Shown here piece after piece: positions 60,164-64,000 of a DNA stretch of 64,000 nt. How positions within the stretch are numbered: the stretch's first letter is position 1; every line of letters begins with the position of its first letter. Both the position numbers and the translations under genes were made by a program. This DNA comes from CBDBLK01 sp965215445 (GTDB taxonomy: Bacteria > Bdellovibrionota > Bacteriovoracia > Bacteriovoracales > Bacteriovoracaceae), in assembly GCA_965215445.1 (NCBI GenBank), contig CBDCDT010000002.1:1240001-1304000 (forward strand), in the 5' to 3' direction. The notes beneath the pieces are model-generated. The model was not told the DNA's origin. It did not search any database and saw only the letters and a program-made list of their open reading frames with translations.

Positions 60164-60523
60164 ATGAAAAAGTGGATTGGGTTTTTGGTGTTTTGTACGA
60201 TGATGGTATCCATGGCCAGCGAAAGAGATCGTATCTATGTTTTTAATATGTCGGAATCGACTTCTTTTCGACTCAATCATTGCTCAGGTTGGACAGATAA
60301 TGTGCTTGTTGAACCTGGAGAATCCGCTTCGTGCCTATCGGGACGTGTTATTGTCACCTCGCTCTATGGGATAAAAAAAGGATTTTATGATGAAGTTTCC
60401 TGCCCGGCCCCTAAAGTATTTTTTATCGTTGTTGACGATAATCATATTACCGGCGAGTGTGGTACTGAATCGGCAATGAACCTGTATTATCAGCAGGTCA
60501 TATATCCCGCTCTATATCGCTAG
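60164..60523 (+). CDS. Small secreted hypothetical protein
   Basis: 119 residues from ATG 60164 behind AAAGGAG. Signal peptide MKKWIGFLVFCTMMVSMA; the mature part has four cysteines (NHCSG, SCLSG, VSCPAP, GECGT) and a beta-rich pattern. Family unknown. An upstream in-frame start at 60080 overlaps the preceding gene and is not used. Confidence 0.65.
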   Translation: MKKWIGFLVFCTMMVSMASERDRIYVFNMSESTSFRLNHCSGWTDNVLVEPGESASCLSGRVIVTSLYGIKKGFYDEVSCPAPKVFFIVVDDNHITGECGTESAMNLYYQQVIYPALYR

Positions 60524-60566
60524 CTATAATTTTGGGTTTAAATTTTTAGAGATAGTGGCCGTTTTC

Positions 60567-60598
60567 GACCAAATTCGCATCTTATCGTAAAATGGTCG
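60567..60598 (+). repeat. 32-bp direct repeat, copy 1
   Basis: Starts GACCAAATTCGCATC and ends AAAATGGTCG; identical to 60652-60683. The ends (GACCA and TGGTC) are inverted repeats, so each copy is itself an imperfect palindrome. Confidence 0.9.
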
Positions 60599-60651
60599 TG
60601 CGCACTTAAAGCTGACAGCATCTCCATTTTGGTCAATGTGGCCCTCGTTTT

Positions 60652-60683
60652 GACCAAATTCGCATCTTATCGTAAAATGGTCG
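60652..60683 (+). repeat. 32-bp direct repeat, copy 2
   Basis: Second copy, 85 bp from the first, ending 3 bp before the ATG of the DUF4143 ATPase. Its position suggests an operator or a promoter-containing duplication. Confidence 0.9.
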
Positions 60684-60686
60684 CGT

Positions 60687-61895
60687 ATGCACAAAAGGAA
60701 TCTGACAGTCTCTATTAAGTCTTTGGCCCTGGCGAGGGGAAAAATGGCCTTTATTTCCGGCCCCCGGCAAGTGGGAAAAACCACTTTGGCGAAGATACTT
60801 TTGAAACCTTCAAAAGGCCTTTACGGGAACTGGGACGATTTGGACTTTCGCCGGCGTTGGGCCAAATCCCCCAAGAGCATTGTGTGGCCACTGCCGGAAA
60901 ACTCGCGCCTCATCCTCGATGAAATTCACAAAGCGCCCCGCTGGAAACAAAACCTGAAGGGCCTCTACGATACTCTGGAAAAAAAACTGGGCATCATCGT
61001 CACCGGAAGTGCCAGACTCGACCTTTACAAAAAGGGTTCCGACAGCCTTATGGGCCGTTACTTGGGGTTTCGGCTACATCCCTTTTCGATTGGGGAAATT
61101 ATCGGCACAAAACCGCTTTCCCCCGTAAAAGTGGAGCAGCTTTTGAGGGAGGGATTGTCCCTGTCTTCGTCCAAAGATTATTGGAATGACCTCAAGGCCT
61201 ACGGCGGTTTTCCCGAACCTCTCTGGGGTGGCTCCCAAAAAATCCTGCGCCTCTGGCAAAAGGGCCGTATTGATAAAATCGTACGGGAAGACATCCGAGA
61301 CTTGGGGAGAATACCCGAAATGGGCAAAATGGAAATGTTGATCTCCCTTCTTCCCGAAAGAGTTGCTTCCCCCCTGTCTCTTAAATCTCTGGGGGAAGAT
61401 TTGGAGGTCAGTTACGACACCGCCAAGAGGTGGACGGATTATCTCAAAACTCTGTACTATTTTTTTGAAGTACGGCCTTGGTCTAAGCGCATTGCCAGGT
61501 CTTTAAAAAAAGAAAAGAAAATTTATCTGTGGGATTGGTCGGAAGTTACAGACCCAGGGGCCAGGTTTGAAAATATGGTTGCCTCTCACCTTCTCAAGGC
61601 GTGCCATTTCTGGACGGATACGGGGGAGGGAAAATTTGAACTCTTCTACTTGAAAACCAAGGATAAGAGAGAAGTCGATTTTTTAGTCATCAAGGACGGA
61701 AATCCATGGTTGCCAATTGAGTGCAAATTAAAAGATACGTCCCCAACTTCTCACTTGCAGGCCTTCACTTCTGCGCTCAAAGTTCCGGTTTGTTTGCAAC
61801 TTGTGGAGAAAGACAAGGTTTTGAAAAAAAGGCGTGACTCCGAATACGTCACCTACATTTGTAGTGCTTCTTCTTTTTTGCGCCATCTTCCCTAA
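60687..61895 (+). CDS. AAA_14/DUF4143 family ATPase
   Basis: 402 residues. Walker A SGPRQVGKTTL (P-loop about 25-33), Walker B RLILDEIHKAP, then VTGSARLDLYKKGSDSLMGRYLGFRLHPFS, all typical of AAA_14. The C-terminal DUF4143 part has DPGARFENMVASHLL and a PD-(D/E)XK-like DKREVDFLVIKDG...PIECKL. The family is widespread and its cellular role is unsettled. No ribosome binding site precedes ATG 60687; a 32-bp repeat abuts it. Confidence 0.88.
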   Translation: MHKRNLTVSIKSLALARGKMAFISGPRQVGKTTLAKILLKPSKGLYGNWDDLDFRRRWAKSPKSIVWPLPENSRLILDEIHKAPRWKQNLKGLYDTLEKKLGIIVTGSARLDLYKKGSDSLMGRYLGFRLHPFSIGEIIGTKPLSPVKVEQLLREGLSLSSSKDYWNDLKAYGGFPEPLWGGSQKILRLWQKGRIDKIVREDIRDLGRIPEMGKMEMLISLLPERVASPLSLKSLGEDLEVSYDTAKRWTDYLKTLYYFFEVRPWSKRIARSLKKEKKIYLWDWSEVTDPGARFENMVASHLLKACHFWTDTGEGKFELFYLKTKDKREVDFLVIKDGNPWLPIECKLKDTSPTSHLQAFTSALKVPVCLQLVEKDKVLKKRRDSEYVTYICSASSFLRHLP

Positions 61896-61937
61896 ACACA
61901 AGGCCGCACGCTCTCGCACGGCCGTTATGTTATCTTC

Positions 61938-62456
61938 TTATCTTTGCGGACGGTAGAAAAAACATGTAATTCTATTTGGTATCATAACAGACTTGCGTTG
62001 CACACCTGTAGTACTCGAGACAAGACCGGTTGCAACGAGAAAGGATTTTTCTTCTCCATCATAACAATTTGCCAAAACCATGCCTTGGGAAATAACTCCC
62101 TTAATTGCATCACCGGCTACATCAAGGGGGTGGAATGTTGGATCATTGTTTCTCCAGGAAGAATGCGTTAAAACTTCCATTGAACTCTGGTTACCATTAT
62201 TATATTTCCCTGAACATGCGTATGCTATATCAACGCTTGTACTGGGGTGAGCGGGTGCTCCTTGATAAATACTCACTCGACAGAAATTGCTTTCTCTCAG
62301 TATTTGTTTTGCCGACCCTCTAAGATTGACAGAGGCAACTTGTCGTCCCTTGAGTATTTCTGGCCTTGAGGTCTGTGATAATGTTCCCCTCTGCATAGCG
62401 CAACCCGCTTGTAGCAATACAGCTGTGGCGATGGTGAATAAAACGAATTTGTGCAT
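61938..62456 (-). CDS. Lipoprotein of unknown function
   Basis: 172 residues; lipobox LQAGC (Cys19) after MHKFVLFTIATAVL. The mature part is beta-rich with cysteines (NFCRV, AYACSG, ANCYDG, ITCFF) that may pair. AAAGGAGG precedes the ATG at 62456. Monocistronic on the minus strand. Family not recognised. Confidence 0.65.
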   Translation of the reverse strand: MHKFVLFTIATAVLLQAGCAMQRGTLSQTSRPEILKGRQVASVNLRGSAKQILRESNFCRVSIYQGAPAHPSTSVDIAYACSGKYNNGNQSSMEVLTHSSWRNNDPTFHPLDVAGDAIKGVISQGMVLANCYDGEEKSFLVATGLVSSTTGVQRKSVMIPNRITCFFYRPQR

Positions 62457-62613
62457 GGCTTCCTCCTTTGGAAGTTAAAGCCTTAAAAGCAAGGCCTTGG
62501 TTTAAACAGGATAAACCAGGGAGATTGTAAAAAAAAACCGACTGCGTCAAAAACTTGCCCATGTGCAAGCACACGGGGTAGATTCCCATTTTTAAAATAC
62601 TCGGGGGGCGGCA

Positions 62614-64000
62614 GTGAATGACAAGCGCATTATCTACTCTATGGACGGCGTGGGGAAGGTCTACAGACAAAAGCACGTCTTAAAAGACATCAACCTCTCT
62701 TATTATTACGGGGCCAAAATCGGGGTCTTGGGCCTTAACGGTTCTGGAAAATCTACACTCTTAAAAATCATGGCCGGAGTGGACAGCGAACATCTGGGCA
62801 AAACCCATATCAGCAAGGGATTTTCGGTGGGGTATCTGGAACAGGAGCCAGAGCTACCCTTGGATAAAACTGTGCGCGAAGTGGTCGCCGGGGGGATGCA
62901 GGAAGTTGTTGATCTGTTGGATCAGTTCAACGCCATTTCAGAGCGCTTTGCCGAACCGATGAGTGACGAGGAAATGCAGGGGTTGCTGGACAAACAGGCC
63001 AAACTGCAAGACCAACTGGATGCCCTGGACGCCTGGGATTTGGATGCCCACCTGGATTTGGCGATGGAGGCCCTGAACTGCCCTCCCGCCGGACAAAAGT
63101 GCGACACGCTTTCTGGGGGAGAAAAGCGCCGCGTGGCCTTGTGCCGCCTACTATTGAGTGAACCCGATATTTTACTGCTCGACGAACCCACCAACCACTT
63201 GGATGCGGAAACGGTCTACTGGTTGGAGCGCCACCTGCAAAACTATCGGGGCACAGTGATTGCCGTCACCCACGACCGCTATTTTTTGGACAATGTCGCC
63301 GGCTGGATTTTAGAACTCGACCGCGGCAAGGGTATTCCCTTTCAGGGCAATTATACCGCCTGGCTTGAAGCTAAGGCGAAGCGCTTGGCCCAGGAGGAAA
63401 AACAGGAATCCAAACGGCAAAAATCTCTCAAAGAAGAATTGGAGTGGATTCGCGCTGGGGCCAAGGCCCGGCAGGCCAAATCCAAAGCGCGTATTCGGGA
63501 CTATCAAAAACGAGTTGCCGAGTCCAAAGAACGCTATTCTGAAACCAACGAAATCTACATCCCCCCAGGCCCAAGGCTCGGCGACGTGGTGGTCGAGGCC
63601 CGGGGAGTGAGTAAGAGTTTTGCAGACAAAAAACTCTACAGTGATCTCAATTTTAAACTTCCCGCAGGGGGCATCGTCGGAATCATCGGCCCCAACGGGG
63701 CGGGCAAGACCACCCTCTTTAAAATGATTACCGGCCAGGAAAATCCCGATAACGGCACTTTTAAGTTGGGAGAAACGGTCAAGCTCGCCTACGTCGATCA
63801 AAACCGCACCCTCGATCCCAAAAGCGACATTATCTCAGTGGTTTCGGGGGGACTCGAACACATTGAACTAGGTGGGCGCAGTGTTCACGCCCGTGCCTAT
63901 ATCGGCAAATTCAATTTCACCGGCGACGATCAAAAGAAAAAAGTTTCCGAACTCTCCGGTGGAGAAAGAAACCGGGTGCATCTGGCCTGTGTTCTCAAGG
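62614..64000 (+). CDS. ettA: ABC-F translation factor EttA-like (3' truncated by window)
   Basis: Starts at GTG 62614 (MNDKRIIYSMDGVGKVY) and runs off the right edge after 462 codons. Walker A 1 is GLNGSGKST (40-48), ABC signature LSGGEKRR, Walker B DILLLDEPTNHLD. A long inter-domain linker (AKAKRLAQEEKQESKRQKSL, then WIRAGAKARQAKSKARI) is the P-site tRNA interaction motif of EttA. The second domain has GPNGAGKTT and LSGGERNR. There is no membrane domain, so it acts on ribosomes: in E. coli EttA gates the first peptide bond according to ATP/ADP level. Confidence 0.92.
   Translation, partial: MNDKRIIYSMDGVGKVYRQKHVLKDINLSYYYGAKIGVLGLNGSGKSTLLKIMAGVDSEHLGKTHISKGFSVGYLEQEPELPLDKTVREVVAGGMQEVVDLLDQFNAISERFAEPMSDEEMQGLLDKQAKLQDQLDALDAWDLDAHLDLAMEALNCPPAGQKCDTLSGGEKRRVALCRLLLSEPDILLLDEPTNHLDAETVYWLERHLQNYRGTVIAVTHDRYFLDNVAGWILELDRGKGIPFQGNYTAWLEAKAKRLAQEEKQESKRQKSLKEELEWIRAGAKARQAKSKARIRDYQKRVAESKERYSETNEIYIPPGPRLGDVVVEARGVSKSFADKKLYSDLNFKLPAGGIVGIIGPNGAGKTTLFKMITGQENPDNGTFKLGETVKLAYVDQNRTLDPKSDIISVVSGGLEHIELGGRSVHARAYIGKFNFTGDDQKKKVSELSGGERNRVHLACVLK

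Overview
The window looks like a chromosomal segment of a Gram-negative bacterium. The evidence is a set of outer-membrane beta-barrel proteins, lipoboxes, Sec signal peptides and a bacterial FabG/FabZ/FabI set. The mix of many secreted or coiled-coil proteins of unknown family, a long (about 1050-residue) IleRS, an isovaleryl-CoA dehydrogenase and mostly single-gene or short operons would fit a Bdellovibrionota-type lineage, but that placement is inference. No rRNA was seen; one tRNA (Asp, GTC) lies at 17790-17866.

The left part (1 to about 17.8 kb) is accessory DNA. It holds a truncated membrane gene, a methyltransferase operon, a winged-helix replication-relaxation-like gene and a low-GC four-gene cassette (3644-7252, minus strand). 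The cassette encodes a six-repeat coiled-coil membrane protein, an acidic protein, a BrxL-like AAA+ ATPase without the Lon domain, and an Mrr-type nuclease. It is bracketed by about 150-bp direct repeats and is the best candidate here for an undescribed, probably defence-related, system. Further right are a small membrane-protein pair, a secreted bicupin, a coiled-coil/PD-(D/E)XK protein, a GNAT enzyme, a 1079-residue secreted polymorphic-toxin-like protein with a RES-like C-terminus and an abutting putative immunity gene, and a frameshifted Nudix gene. The tRNA-Asp gene marks the border with the core.

The core (17.9-38.9 kb) has two transporters (TSUP and SO_0444-type), an isovaleryl-CoA dehydrogenase, a GH42-like enzyme, a Rieske protein and a secreted START-like protein. 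Next come a 900-residue secreted protein with eight tandem helical repeats, a tandem paralogue pair, ileS followed by a tiny ORF inside an inverted repeat, a coiled-coil/alpha-crystallin-like fusion, an App1-like phosphatase and a C45-type Ntn hydrolase.

A toxin-antitoxin island (38.9-41.4 kb) contains hipBA, with three exactly 27-bp-phased TATCC-N8-GGATA operators, diverging from a higBA-like pair whose toxin has an in-frame TGA. Next is a minus-strand lipid-type operon: CrtI-like oxidoreductase, FabG, FabZ, a 115-bp leader with terminal inverted repeats, and FabI. It is followed by a small membrane gene and ruvC-ruvA-ruvB.

From 48.4 to 54.2 kb lie five paralogous beta-barrel genes, interrupted by a dCMP deaminase gene and a hicAB module. 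The module is framed by an 18-bp perfect direct repeat, and the second copy continues in frame into a displaced alternative end of the deaminase gene. The right end has a lipoprotein, a sixA-OMP operon, sufE-hemB, a metzincin-like protease, a TadC-like membrane protein, a DUF4143 ATPase preceded by a 32-bp repeat pair, and the start of an EttA-type ABC-F gene that runs off the window.
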